Below, piece by piece: positions 1 through 10,713 of a stretch of DNA of 64,000 nt. Origin of the DNA: Coix lacryma-jobi var. lacryma-jobi. Taxonomy: Eukaryota; Streptophyta; Magnoliopsida; Poales; Poaceae. Where the stretch lies: assembly GCA_009763385.1 (NCBI GenBank), contig CM019823.1:173444503-173508502 (forward strand), written 5' to 3'. The first letter of the stretch is position 1; every line of letters begins with the position of its first letter. Made by a program: the position numbers and the translations under genes. Under the pieces are notes generated by a model, which searched no databases, was not told the origin of the DNA, and saw only the letters and a program-made list of their open reading frames with translations.

Positions 1-1555
1 CTCAGCTGAGGATCCCTATCCACACTGCATATGTAGCACCCAAGCTTGCATATGCCAACTCGTCTACCACGATTCCTCCAAGATTGGGCCCGGTCCTACG
101 CCACCCGGAAGTACAGTACACCACTCCTATCCAGGTACGACGACCACGTGGGTACATGCTACTTCCGCCATCTCTCCACTCCCAGTGCGCGGTTGTCGGT
201 CCAATAAAGGATTCCTCGGAGCCAGAGCTTTCCGAAGTATGTGAATAGTTGCAAGTCTTGGCCAGCAGGCCCCCATACGGATGGTCCCTAAATTTTTCCG
301 CCAGCGACAAGCACCTTGGGACTCTAACCCAAGAGTACAGGTTCTGTCGGTTTTTCAACCCTGTCCCGGACTACAACATGACGGCACCATACGCTCGGAC
401 AACGTCTCCTCGCTGTTGACTAGGTACGGATCAGATACTTAGCCAACAAGCAGGGAGTAAAGCCAAATTCCCATAAAAATTCTTTAAGTGATCACACTTT
501 TGAAATTGACATTTTTATTGCAAATCTATTGTAGCAGCATCACTAAGCATTTTGCAAATAGTTTTAAAACAGGGCAGGTGGATCTTCTGGTGGAGGTAAA
601 CAATGCAGGTAATAGGTTATCACACAACTCCTATAACCTAATGCAGTAGTTTAACTCAAAAGCATTTTAAGAAAACTTTTGTAAAAGCGAGAGGTAGGGT
701 TAAAATGCACCGGGGCTTGCCTTGAAGAGCAAAAGGACAGGCTCGGGGTCGGCAGTGCAGGTGTCGGAGCTCGGGGGTCGCATCAGGGGTAGGTTCGTCA
801 GCGGCTGCCTCAACTTTGACGTTCTCCTTCGGTCACTATACGTATGTAATGATGTATGCTATGAGGATGCTGACATGAACAAAACAGCATAGGACAAAAC
901 TACTGATTCTAGAGACACTTTCCAACGCGCAAGTGAACTTCTTAGTGTGGACATAAAGTTACTTATCTTTATCCCTAAGCAAAAATAATCAAACCTATTA
1001 AGCATCAGTTATCCGACCTAAACACAAATCATTGCATGGCATCACAAACATCATAGACCAAATGGGTGGGGGTCTATGAACAGCAAACAATCCCAAAAGT
1101 CACTCACAGGGCATACAACATGAACTCTACTTGATTTTTCTATTTTTCCTAATTATATAAAAAGGTCATTTTATGCAGTTCCTCCAAACTTTACCCATTA
1201 ATCTCATAGGTTCATTATGGTATAAATAGATGTCAAAACAAATTTCATAAATTTTGGAGATCATTAAGGTGCTTAACAAAAATCAAACATTCAATTAACA
1301 AAAGGCACTATTTAACAATTTAAATAAATACCCAAAATCAACTTGCTCCAAAGGCCTCCAAATTTCACACAGAGACTAAACATGCCATAACTAGCACATA
1401 AAATTTATCTCATGATTTTTGGAGCTACACATGATTTTCTGAAAATCCAAAATCATCCATTTATTAATTAAAAGAGGGTTTTACATTTTCAAATTCTTGC
1501 AGAAAAGCCAAGTTTTATATTTTTATAAAATACTTCAAGGTATAAAGAGTCTACC
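1..1555. other. Retroelement-derived sequence, no gene recognised
   Basis: I recognise no host gene here. The first 370 bases carry a minus-strand open frame without any motif I know. Bases 480-1555 become AT-rich and resemble the noncoding part of a chromovirus-type LTR, with the same texture as 15000-15660 (lengthy A-rich stretches, 'attaattaaaagagggt'), although the two are not alignable by eye over long distances. The most likely reading is decayed LTR or 3' noncoding sequence of a gypsy element. Confidence 0.35.
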
Positions 1556-1667
1556 ATGAATTTTTCAGAATTTTTGGAGCAACACAGAAAATCATACAAA
1601 AAGAAGAAAAAGGAACACTATTCACAACTTCCTAAAAAGGAAAAGCGTTGTGCTCCTTCCTCGCAAG

Positions 1668-2130
1668 GCTCGGGCGAATCGCGCGGCGGACGCAGGGCTC
1701 GGGCGAACGGAAGCGATCGTCCGTCCGAGGCCTGGCTGGGAGGCTCGGGCGAGACGGAAACAATCGTCCGTCCGAGGCCTGGCTGGGAGGCTCGGGCGAG
1801 ACGGAAACGCGGGTTCGTTCGAGGCTTGGCTCGGGCGAAGCGGAGGGTGCACGCTTGCTCGAGATAGGCTCGGTGAAGTGGTGAGGGTGTGTGTCTACTC
1901 GAGACCTGGCTCGAGCTAGACAGTGTGTGAGTGCTTGCTCGAGGCCTGGCTCGAGCGAAGCGTGTGGGTGTGTGAGTCCGCTCGAGACCTGGCTCGAGCG
2001 AGACGGTGAGGGTGTGTGTTCGCTCGAGGCCTGGCTCGAGCGAGACGGAAAACGTGTGCTCGAGGCCTGGCTCGAGCTAACGGTGAACGTGTATCCGCTC
2101 GAGGCCTGGCTCGAGCTTTGCGCCGTGGAA
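1668..2130. repeat. GC-rich imperfect tandem repeat with a CTCGAGGCCTGGCTCGAG core
   Basis: About nine degenerate units of roughly 40-55 bp follow each other. Each contains a core like 'gaggcctggctcgagcgag', itself nearly palindromic around GGCC, followed by a GT-rich spacer ('gtgagggtgtgtgt'). The first units have 'gggaggctcgggcgag' instead. The array gives open frames on both strands because no stop falls in the unit; these are not genes. It lies left of (downstream from, on the minus strand) a possible TATA box at 2581, so it could be in the leader of a minus-oriented LTR. Confidence 0.7.
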
Positions 2131-2580
2131 GCAGAGACCGGGGAGGGCTTTGAGTGCTTACCATGGGTCGGAGGCAGGGCTCGGCGGGGCGGAACAAGGG
2201 TCGAAGGAGGGAGCTCGACGTTGGCGGTGCTTCGGCGGAGCTCTCTCGGCGGCGAGCGGCGTGCCGGCGGGTCTGTCCACCAAAAGAGGTCGCCGAGGAG
2301 CGGTTAGGAGCGCGCTGAGGTGAGGAAGAAAGGGCAGGGGTCGAAGGGAAGAGGGAAGTACTCACGGCGGCGAATTTCTCGCTTAACCGACGCGCGCGGC
2401 CGTTTCGCCGGGGTTGGAGAAGAACCGTTCGCGCCGGCGAAAGGAGGGGCGGAGGGGTGAAATTGGTTGCTCCGGAAGGTGGAGAAGCTCAAGGCGATGG
2501 CAGCGGCGGGCTCGGCTGGTGCTGGGGTGGTCTGGTGACTCGGGGCGCCGTGGTGCGGCAATGGCGGAACTCGGCGGCTT

Positions 2581-2586
2581 CTTATA
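2581..2586 (-). promoter_or_regulatory. Possible TATA box of a minus-oriented LTR
   Basis: On the minus strand the sequence reads GGCTATAAGAAG in a GC-rich setting, as in many plant promoters. Its upstream side is cut off after only 70 bp by the gypsy LTR that starts at 2657. This is inference from the motif alone. Confidence 0.3.
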
Positions 2587-2656
2587 GCCGCGGGCGGAGC
2601 TGGGGAGGGGTCCGGGCGAGGGGTGAGAGCGCTCGCGCGACATTAAAGGAGGTAGG

Positions 2657-4090
2657 TGTTGGCGCAAAAAGTGGCGTTCTGCGCCAGGCACACAGCAAGC
2701 CGGAGAAGCTGGCTTCAATCGTGGCCCGGGTGCTCAGAAGTCCGGTGCGTGCCAGTCAGTTTGACCTGCAACTAACAAGGGAGATAAACGGTTAAATACA
2801 AAGCTGGAACGTGCCGGGTATGACCAGACAGTTCCAAGATGTACGGCCCTGAAGCCACTTACGACGACATATAGCTATGAAAGCTATCTGCCAACAGGTC
2901 TAAAGATTATTCGGCAATATGAACAGAGTTACGTGAATAACAGGTTGCCGAACACGTTTGCATGAGAATCGTACTTGCATGATGTATAAGTTAAAACTTA
3001 GCCAATCTCGATTGTACAACCGAGTTGGGATCCATGGAGATTGAACATACAAGCTAAGCATGACTAAGCTAATCCAAAGCCTGCGCCTGCCGCACGACAC
3101 CTAACCTTGTCATAGATCGAACACACTTAACATGCATGAACCCTCACCACGTGGCAACCCAGATACGATCCAATTCGGCTGTTACGAACAGTAGATCTAC
3201 TGCATAACAGACCTTTCAATAATAAACGTGAAACAGAGTAGGTCTATAAGATGAAGCCGAACCGGACGGTATCTAGATTGGGCAAAAGTGTTATGATGAA
3301 ATAAACGTAACAAAACACATAACACAAGGTAACTTAATGAATCTATCAGATTGCCAAATCTAACAGAGCCGATAACTATCTTTACTCATGTCTCAATCCG
3401 CCGCACGATACGAGACATAAACAAAGACCTCCCGTCATAAGCTTAAATCCGCCGCACGATACTAAGCTTAACGTACGAGACTACTTGCACCATATCTAAA
3501 TCCGTCGCACGATACTACACATGATAGCAAGTTTGCCGGAACTTACGGAGGTCGACGGATCGATGGCCCCTCTCGAAGAACACGACGACACACGACTTGG
3601 ACTCGAAGACGGCACGGGGCCGGGGTTGGTTGTATTGGTTGTGAACAGATTTACAATAGTCTCAGGGTTTTATTTATACCCTGGTGTCCTACGAGTCCTA
3701 GGAGGACATGATTACAACGATAAAACAGGAAACCTATCTGAGTCCTAGAAGAACACGATTACAATGATAAATTAGGAAGCTATCAGAAACATGATGCATT
3801 TTGCTCCAAGCTTCCTTTAATAACCGGCATGCGCTAAAATGAACGAGATTCCCGTCGCTAAATCTTCTCGACATGCTGTATTCGTCGCAAACTGACTTGG
3901 CTCGAGGTAACCGACCGTAGCGTTACGTTGCCGAACCCGCTCGCTGTTGACTAATCGCTTTCACAGCCTTGCCGAATACATTGAGTTAGCCGACCGCATC
4001 CGCCGTCTGCCGAATCCTTCCAGCGGCGGCGTTCGCCGAATTATCATAGCGCCGGTCCACTTGTCATAGTGCGAAAACTCGGTGTTAACA
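2657..4090 (-). repeat. 3' LTR of the Tat element
   Basis: Starts TGTTGGCGC and ends TTAACA on the plus strand. Its partner is 13276-14706; the two align end to end with scattered single-base differences. Inside, 'ccgccgcacgatac'-like motifs recur near 3400-3510 around 'aagctta' sequences. The terminal TG...CA is intact. Confidence 0.93.
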
Positions 4091-4102
4091 CATGCCCCCT
4101 AA
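4091..4102 (-). other. Polypurine tract of the Tat element
   Basis: The minus strand reads TTAGGGGGCATG immediately before the 3' LTR. This purine run is in the position where plus-strand DNA synthesis is primed, and it fixes the element's orientation as minus. Confidence 0.75.
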
Positions 4103-4338
4103 TTTTGGGATAAATGTTTTATTCCTAAATTCATCTTCTTCTTTTCGCACCACTGTAGAGTCTCTGGAAGCGTCCGACTTCCTTCGTCATTAATCATCAC
4201 AGCTGCCGACTCGCCTTCCAATGCATTCGAGATCCTTAAAAATTCCTTTCTATTCCATCTCGGCCTGAACTTTCCGAATTCCTCTGTTTAGCTTCTTCAT
4301 CTAGAAAAAACCTCTCTTCTCTTTGCCCTGAACCGGAA

Positions 4339-4881
4339 AATGTCTTCCCAAGCAAGCCATTACAGTCTCGAGCATGGCGACACCAGCACTTCTAAGAGAA
4401 GGTTGCTTCTGCTTTGATCTTTCGCTTTGGATAATTATGCCTCATTTTGTTTTCCCCTTCAGGAGGACTGGCGACGACCTCACCGAGGACCTGGCTCAGA
4501 AGGTTACAGATCTCCAGTCTGATCTAGGAAAGAAGAATCGGGAGATTATTCAAATCTCTCAGGAGCGCGATGCCTTTCGGGAACAAGCCATCGGTAAGCA
4601 TCCTTCAACTGTCCTTTTCTTAGCCCTTCCTCTGCTTGACCCCTTTTCCATTCAGCTCTGGAGACTAGGCTCCACTCCCTTGAACTGCTATCGCCGACCT
4701 TGCTACTTCAGCCAATGTGCCAGACATGGTGTCTCTAAGGCAGGTGAATGAGATCAAGCGGATCCTTCCTGACATTTCTAGGGCCGGCATGGGCTACGGC
4801 GCAGCACTTGCTTTCAATGCCGTCCGGATCCATTCTGGTGCCGACTATCGCCGCCATTTTGACGTTGTGAGCGAGGACTAG
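4339..4881 (+). pseudogene. Antisense coiled-coil gene of the Tat element, first unit
   Basis: Runs opposite to gag-pol. An ATG at 4339 (MSSQASHYSLEHG) opens exon 1, followed by a possible GT-AG intron (about 4401-4463). A second exon (RRTGDDLTEDLAQKVTDL) is rich in heptad-like Leu/Ile spacing and Lys/Glu, and ends at GTAAGC (4595). A third exon starts after CAG near 4656. In the third exon the frame must change by one base near 4690 to continue as AIADLATSANVPDMVSL and stop at 4881, so the copy is probably broken. No enzyme motif is visible. Antisense genes in this position are known from Tat-lineage elements such as Grande; their function is unknown. The splice sites are inferred by eye. 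Confidence 0.6.
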
Positions 4882-5477
4882 AATTTAGGATAGCACGCTC
4901 TGTTGAGGATATGAAAGAAGCCGGAACAGACTTGGCCGACTCTTTGATTCTGATCTTCCGATTAGAAATAGAATGACATGGACGAACTGATCCTTCATTT
5001 GTAATCGACTCCTGTTTGTGGATAAGAAGTCCTTTCATCTTTTTCTTGAAATCAATCTGTGACTGATCTTTCGGAATCAGGGCGTACTCTATTCCATGTG
5101 CTTGGCCATTTGTAACATATCTGCATTTTGCATCCAATCGGTTACCGTTCTGATTACACCGTATTTAACCGTGTGAACCTGTTCGGCAATCTGGCCAGTG
5201 TTTGTTTCGAACACCTAAATCGGCAGTTTTGCCGAAGACAGGCGCTCTATTCTCCGCCGAACACGTACGTGAGTGTACTCAGACGGCCTACGCAGCCCAT
5301 TACTGTAGAAGCCCCCTCTTGGGAAACGGAAAAAACCCCAATCCGTCGGTTGATATTCGACATAAATCGTCCCTGAGGCCTGCCTTCTCCCAATCTTGCA
5401 TCCACTCCTTTAGTACTCTCGCCGCCTTCGGCTTCCTGTTCGTTCCGGCCCCAGGAAACCCTAACTTTCCGAGTGCA

Positions 5478-6362
5478 ATGGCGAGCCTGGATGATGACCG
5501 CGGCAAACGCCCGGCGACCGAGGAAGCCGAAGGGAGCCGCGCTCGGCGCCTCCGTCGGCGCGGGTAGGACTCTTCGCTTACGTCCTTTGTGGCAGTTTCT
5601 TGAAGATTTCGCTCATGCTCGGTTGCTGCTTGCTGACAGGGTCCCCGTTATTTCCTCCGCCGGCGGGCATGCCCGGCCTTCTTCAGCGTCGGGGAGGCCA
5701 GAGGCTCCACCGGATTCGCCAAGCTCCTCCGACAGTCCTCTCCTACCACTCCCATCCTTGGGAGGCGAGCCCGGACCGGGATTCCGACGGCGGCCTTTAC
5801 GACCACACACGACGCCTTGAACTTCATGGCGCTGCGGGACGAGTCCCGGGAAGAGCTGGCCGCCGTCTCGAAGCAGTACGGGATAGATCAGCTGGAGTGG
5901 GAGGACCAGCGCCGGCAGTTCTGCGACGCAATCACGGGTATGAACACCCAATCCTAGATCGGTTTTTGGTCGTTCTTGTTGATCTTTTAACCGATCCATT
6001 TCAACTCGTCGTTCATAGCACTGTCTGAAGAGCTAGAGCGCGTCTGATGATGCGGCGAAGCCGTCGCAGACCGGGTGAACGCCCAGGGCGACACCGCCGA
6101 GGCGCGCCTGGCCAATGTACACGGCCGCGTCGAGCAGGTCGCCCTGCAGGGTGTGCACCATGGCGTGGCGCTGGGGCTGTCGGCGCTAACGGTCCGCGCA
6201 GAGGAGGACTTCTCCGTGACGCCGGTTGGCTTCCCCGGCGGAGCAGGTCCGGAGGACGTCGAGCAGATTGATGATCTTCTGGACTCCTACGAGGATCATG
6301 CTCGCGCCCTCGCCGCGGTCACCAACCCGCAGACGGTCATCAACAGGATGTTCGATAACTGA
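5478..6362 (+). pseudogene. Antisense gene of the Tat element, second unit
   Basis: Starts with ATG at 5478 (MASLDDDRGKRPATEEAEG), a charged, Arg-rich N-terminus. Further on, coding sense is clear in MALRDESREELAAVSKQYG (from about 5827), which ends at a GTATGA donor at 5938. It resumes with EELERV near 6030 and the last frame AEARLANVHGRVEQVAL to RMFDN, stopping at 6362. The middle (5570-5800) switches frames, so introns or frameshifts must intervene; I cannot place them all. The product would be acidic, helical and without catalytic motifs. It may be a second exon block of the 4339 gene or a separate gene. Confidence 0.5.
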
Positions 6363-6641
6363 TCTGCACCTTTTGCACATTCCCCACTACGAACAATATT
6401 CTATTGTTTATACGCACAACCTGTTCTCCTGTCCTGCGCTTGTTGAGCGTTTGATTTATCTAGCCGATTGCACAGCACCGCGTGCACTTGGCCCTGTACT
6501 TCTGCGTTTTTTGTGCTAGAGGCGACACATGCCGTGCCGGCTGTTTTTTGTTCTAAGGACGATAGAATCTATCGGCCATTTTTTGCGCTAAGGGCGACAC
6601 CATTTTGTATCGGCATCGGTGCCCGCTAGTCCTTGATTCCG

Positions 6642-7969
6642 TTATGCACCGACCTCCACGCTAGGATGAAACCTCTTTAGATAACGTCCATTAATTGCCC
6701 TAGCAAACTCTTCTCCTTGGAGGGTTTTCAGAACATACGCATTACCCGGAGCACGTCTCAGAATCCGAAAAGGCCCTTCCCAGTTAGGGGACCATTTGCC
6801 GAATACCTTGTCTTTGGTACCGATTGGCAAGATAATTTTCCAAACCAAGTCTCCCTCTTCGAATCCTTTTTCTCTCACTTTCGAGTTGTAGTACTTGGCA
6901 ACGCGTATCTTATTCTTCTCAATATTTTCCAAGGCCTTGAGACGAATCAAATGCAAATCCTCTAGCTCATCCATCATCAAATCCTTATAATTTTCTTTAG
7001 CCAGATCGTTCTGCAATGTAACTCGTCTTGACCCCGACTGCAACTCCCACGGTAGCACTGCGTGATGCCCGTACCCAACTCGTATGGCGACGTCTGAGTC
7101 GACCCATGACAAGCCATTCGGTACGCCCACAAAGCTTCGTTGAGTACCAAGTGCCACCTTTTAGGTTTCTCTTCGATCTTCTTTTGAATGATTTTAATCA
7201 TGATTTTGTTAGAAGCCTCTGCCTGCCCATTGGCCTGTGCATAGTAAGGAGAAGAATTATATAGTTTAATCCCCATCTCTTCGGCAAAGTCACAAAACTC
7301 CGAGGAAGTGAACTGAGTTCCCTGATCGGTGGTGATGGACTGAGGAATGCCGAATCGGTAAATGATATGCTCCCTGACGAAAGACACCATGTTTTCTGAC
7401 GTCACCTTCTTCAATGGGATGGCTTCAACCCACTTGGTGAAGTAATCCGTGGCCAACAGGACAAACTTATGTCCTTTGCTAGATGGAGGGTGAATCTGGC
7501 CGATCAAATCAATGCCCCATCCTCTGAAAGGCCAAGGCTTAACGATCGGATTCATGGCCGATGCTGGAGCCCTTTGCACATTGCCGAATCGCTGACAATC
7601 CTGACAACCTCTGTAATACTTAAAGCAATCTTCGAGCATAGTCGGCCAAAAATATCCAGTCCTCCTGATTAACCATCTCATACGGTGAGCCGACTGGTGT
7701 GCACCACATACGCCTTCGTGCACCTCATACATCAGTTTCCTAGCCCCGTCTTGGTTCAGGCATTTAAGCAAAACCCCATCTATGGATTTGTAGTACAATT
7801 GATTGTCCAAGAGTGTGAACTTAAGAGCCTTGTACCTGAGTTTTCGGAGACTTTCCTGGACGGTCCCTGAGGTAATCGGCAATGTTGTCTCTCCAGTCTT
7901 CAATTGCCTGATTATCACTTGGGACTGCTTGATCACCTTCTGGGGCTGTTTGCTCTCCCTCAAGTGCAA
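6642..7969 (-). pseudogene. Integrase of the Tat element
   Basis: The N-terminal zinc-binding region is visible as H...H...C-x2-C (VCGAHQSAHR, then GCQDCQRFG). The rve core follows with the first Asp in WGIDLIGQIHPP, the second in ITTDQGTQFTS and the Glu in the QANGQAEASNK region. The C-terminal part (frame 6642-7157) carries the KYYNSKVREKGFEEGDLV region, followed by the GPFRI segment typical of gypsy integrases; no chromodomain is seen. The core and the C-terminal part lie in different frames, with a shift near 7000-7050, so the protein is interrupted. It follows RNase H directly as expected for gypsy order. Confidence 0.85.
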
Positions 7970-8496
7970 AAATGTTTTGATTCTCCCTATACCCGGATGC
8001 TGCCTGAGCCAACTGGTTTGCTTCTTCTTCGTTTTGCCCCCTAGGAATATGTTGCAAGGTTGCCGATCGAAACTGTCTGAGGAGCTCTTGGCAACCTTCG
8101 AGATATTCCTGCAGCGTGTCGTTCTTGCACTCGTATTTGCCGGTCAATTGCTTGATCACTAATTCCGAGTCACCGAAGATCTCCACGGCGTCTGCCTTTA
8201 TGTCCACAAGCAACGTAGTCCTCGGAGCAGTGCTTCGTACTCTGCTTGATTATTAGTTACCGGGTACTCGATCGGTATAGAGTACTTGAAGGGTGCCCCC
8301 TTGGGAGAAATCAACATATCCCGACTCCACCACCTTTGCTGCACGAGGATCCATCAAAAAACAATGCCCAAGGGATAATGGCTACCATGTTAGCATTAGG
8401 ATCACGGTGGTGAGTGACAAAATCAGCCATAATCTGGCCTTTAACAGCCTTTGCCGATTCAAAACGCAAATCAAATTCAGAAGGGCCAAAACCCAT
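7821..8496 (-). pseudogene. Second (archaeal-type) RNase H of the Tat element
   Basis: Begins with LFFDGSSCSKGGGVGI (catalytic Asp, near 8370) and continues after a frame change with VEIFGDSELVIKQLTGKY (Asp in GDSELV) and ends in HIPRGQNEEEANQLAQAAS, the region of the last acidic residue. This module between the usual gypsy RNase H and integrase marks the Tat lineage. Two frames are needed (8311-8496 and 7821-8213), so the copy is broken around 8213-8311. Confidence 0.8.
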
Positions 8497-9828
8497 TTAC
8501 CGATCCTTCCACTTAAAATCGGCATTAATAACATGTGCTTGATTACATCAAATTCTGATACTACCACGCATTCGGCATTCAGTAGATAGTGCCGAAACTT
8601 GGTACAGGAATAGAAAACGCACAAGCACAACTTTTCCGTAGCCGAATACCTTGTTTCGGGGTCCAGTAGCTTTCGGCTAAGATAGGCTATGACTCTCTCT
8701 TTCCCTTCGAATTCTTGCATGAGGGCCGACCCTATCGTTAGGTTGTCGGCCGCCACGTACAACTTGAAAGGCTTGTCGAGTTGTGGAGGAACCAATACTG
8801 GTGGTGCCTTCATGTACTCCTTGATCTCATCGAAAGCCTTTTGTTGCACGTCACCCCACACGAACTCCTGATCTTTCTTGAGCTTCAATAGTGGAGAAAA
8901 TGGCAGCACGCGCTCAGACAAGTTGGATATGAACCTTCTGACAAAGTTGATCTTGCCGAGCAGTGATTGAAGTTCTTTGAGATTGGTCGGCGGCACTACC
9001 TTATCAATTGCTTCCATGCTCTTCCTACCGACTTCGATCCCCTTTTTGTGGACCAGGAATCCCAGAAACTCACCAGCCGACACCCCAAATGCACACTTGG
9101 TTGGATTCATCTTTAAACCATGTTTCCTCGTGCACTCCAAGGTCTTCCTTAAATCGGCTAAGTGTCTTTCCTTGCTTCTGGATTTGACCACCACATCATC
9201 AATGTAGATCTCTACGATCTTGCCGATCAGCTCATGGAATATATTCATGGCTCGCTGGTAAGTGGCACCGGCATTTTTCACAAACCAAAAGTCATGACCA
9301 TCCATTCAAACAAACCTATATGGCCGGGCACCTGAAGGCGGTCTTCGCCACATCCTCTGCAGCCATGAAGATCTGATTGTAACCTGCGTTGCCGTCCATA
9401 AAGCTTATGATTTCAAAACCGGCCGAAGCATCTACTAGCAAATCGGCCACCGGCATTGGATAACCGTCCATAGGAGTGGCTTTGTTGAGGTTCCTGAAGT
9501 CGATGCAGACCCTCATCTTCCCGTTTTTCTTGTACACACCGGGACAATATTGGAGATCCACTCCGCATATCGACACGGCCGAATGAAGTTAGCTTCTAGT
9601 AATCTTTCCACTTCTTTTTCACGTCGGCCAATACCTCCTCCTTGTAGATCCTGCGCGGAGGTTGTTTGTATGGGCGGTATCCAGGCTTGATCGGCAACTT
9701 ATGCTCACAATGGACCGATCCAATCCGGGCATCTCTGTGTAGTCCCAAGCGAAACAATCTTTGAACTCTTTAGAGATCTCTACTAGCTTGACTCTGAAAG
9801 CAGGGTCTAAATTGGAACTTATGAACAT
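8382..9828 (-). pseudogene. Reverse transcriptase and gypsy RNase H of the Tat element
   Basis: Order on the minus strand: a linker with EFKDCFAWDYTEMPGLD (9619-9828), RT palm with KMRVCIDFRNLNKA and FMDGNAGYNQI (9316-9576), then catalytic IYIDDVVVKS and the thumb, with GEFLGFLV (8382-9305). The gypsy-type RNase H follows with FKLYVAADNLTIGSALMQ and FRHYLLNAECVV. Three frames are used and the RT is broken by a stop and frameshifts near 9310 and 9580-9620. The normal F/Y-x-DD active site is kept (YIDD). Confidence 0.88.
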
Positions 9829-10029
9829 CGGCCTCTTTTACTTGTGTCGCCAACATCCACTTCTTCCAGTTGTCGGCCGATGCGAAGCCACGTCCCAGTT
9901 TGCCCTCGCTGCTGTCAGTTGGGTTGTCCATCTAAAAGAAGCTTTGAGAGCCGACTGCTTGGATCGGCTGTTGATCTCTGCCGTAGATGTTGACAGGACC
10001 TTCTCCCCACACACGATCGGAGAAGCAAT

Positions 10030-10488
10030 CTACTCCGTCAAATCCCAGTAAGTGGGCTCAATGGTAGCAACACTCACCGAGTCATCAGCTTGGACAATCT
10101 CGATGTCATCTCCAACCCACTGGATGAGTATTTGGTGCATGGTCGAAGGTATGCAACAGTTGGCATGGATCCAATCCCTGCCCAAAAGCAGGCTGTATGC
10201 CCCCTTGCCGTCAATGACAAAGAAGGTCGTGATGAGCGTCTTGGATCCTATCATCAGTTCCACGTGCACGGCACCCCGAGTGTCAGAGGGATTGCCGGCA
10301 AAGTCACGGGTATCATGTCCGTTTTGAGCAGATCTTCATCATCTTCATTGCCCAGCTTTCTGAAGGTGGCGTAGGCATGATGTTGATCGCTGCACCGCCA
10401 TCGACAAAACATCTTGGTTAGCGCTTCTTTCCGTTGACGTACCCCTTGACATATAACGGCTTCAAATGCCGATGCTTGGCTGGCTTGT
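10030..10488 (-). pseudogene. Aspartic protease region of the Tat element
   Basis: The frame 10030-10269 contains the protease second half, AYSLLLGRDWIHANCCIP, where LLGRDWI is the conserved flap/C-terminal segment of plant gypsy proteases. Upstream, the D(S/T)G-type active site region should lie around 10390-10420 ('gatcgctgcaccgccatcgac' on plus), but the frame is shifted there and I cannot show an intact triad. It sits between gag and RT as expected. Confidence 0.65.
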
Positions 10489-10713
10489 CAAATGCTGCCT
10501 TCTGAGACAACACACGAGCTTGCCGCGAGCTCGTTGTGCTCGGCCTCGTCGGAATCCGAACGCGCTTCGTCCTGTGCCCCCTGGCGATTGAGCCATGAAT
10601 TCCAGGGGAAGGAAGAAATCATGGCCACCCACGCCTTTGCCATTGTTGTTTCTGCTTTCTTCGGCGCCACTCTTGCTTCTCTTCTTCCACCAGCGGCTGC
10701 TTCTTCCAACTCC

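Noticed and set aside
2..358. 118-codon minus-strand frame as a host gene
   Set aside because: No recognisable domain, lies at the window edge and in repeat-like sequence.
1916..2365. Open frames on both strands over the GC-rich array
   Set aside because: Produced by a tandem repeat without stop codons.
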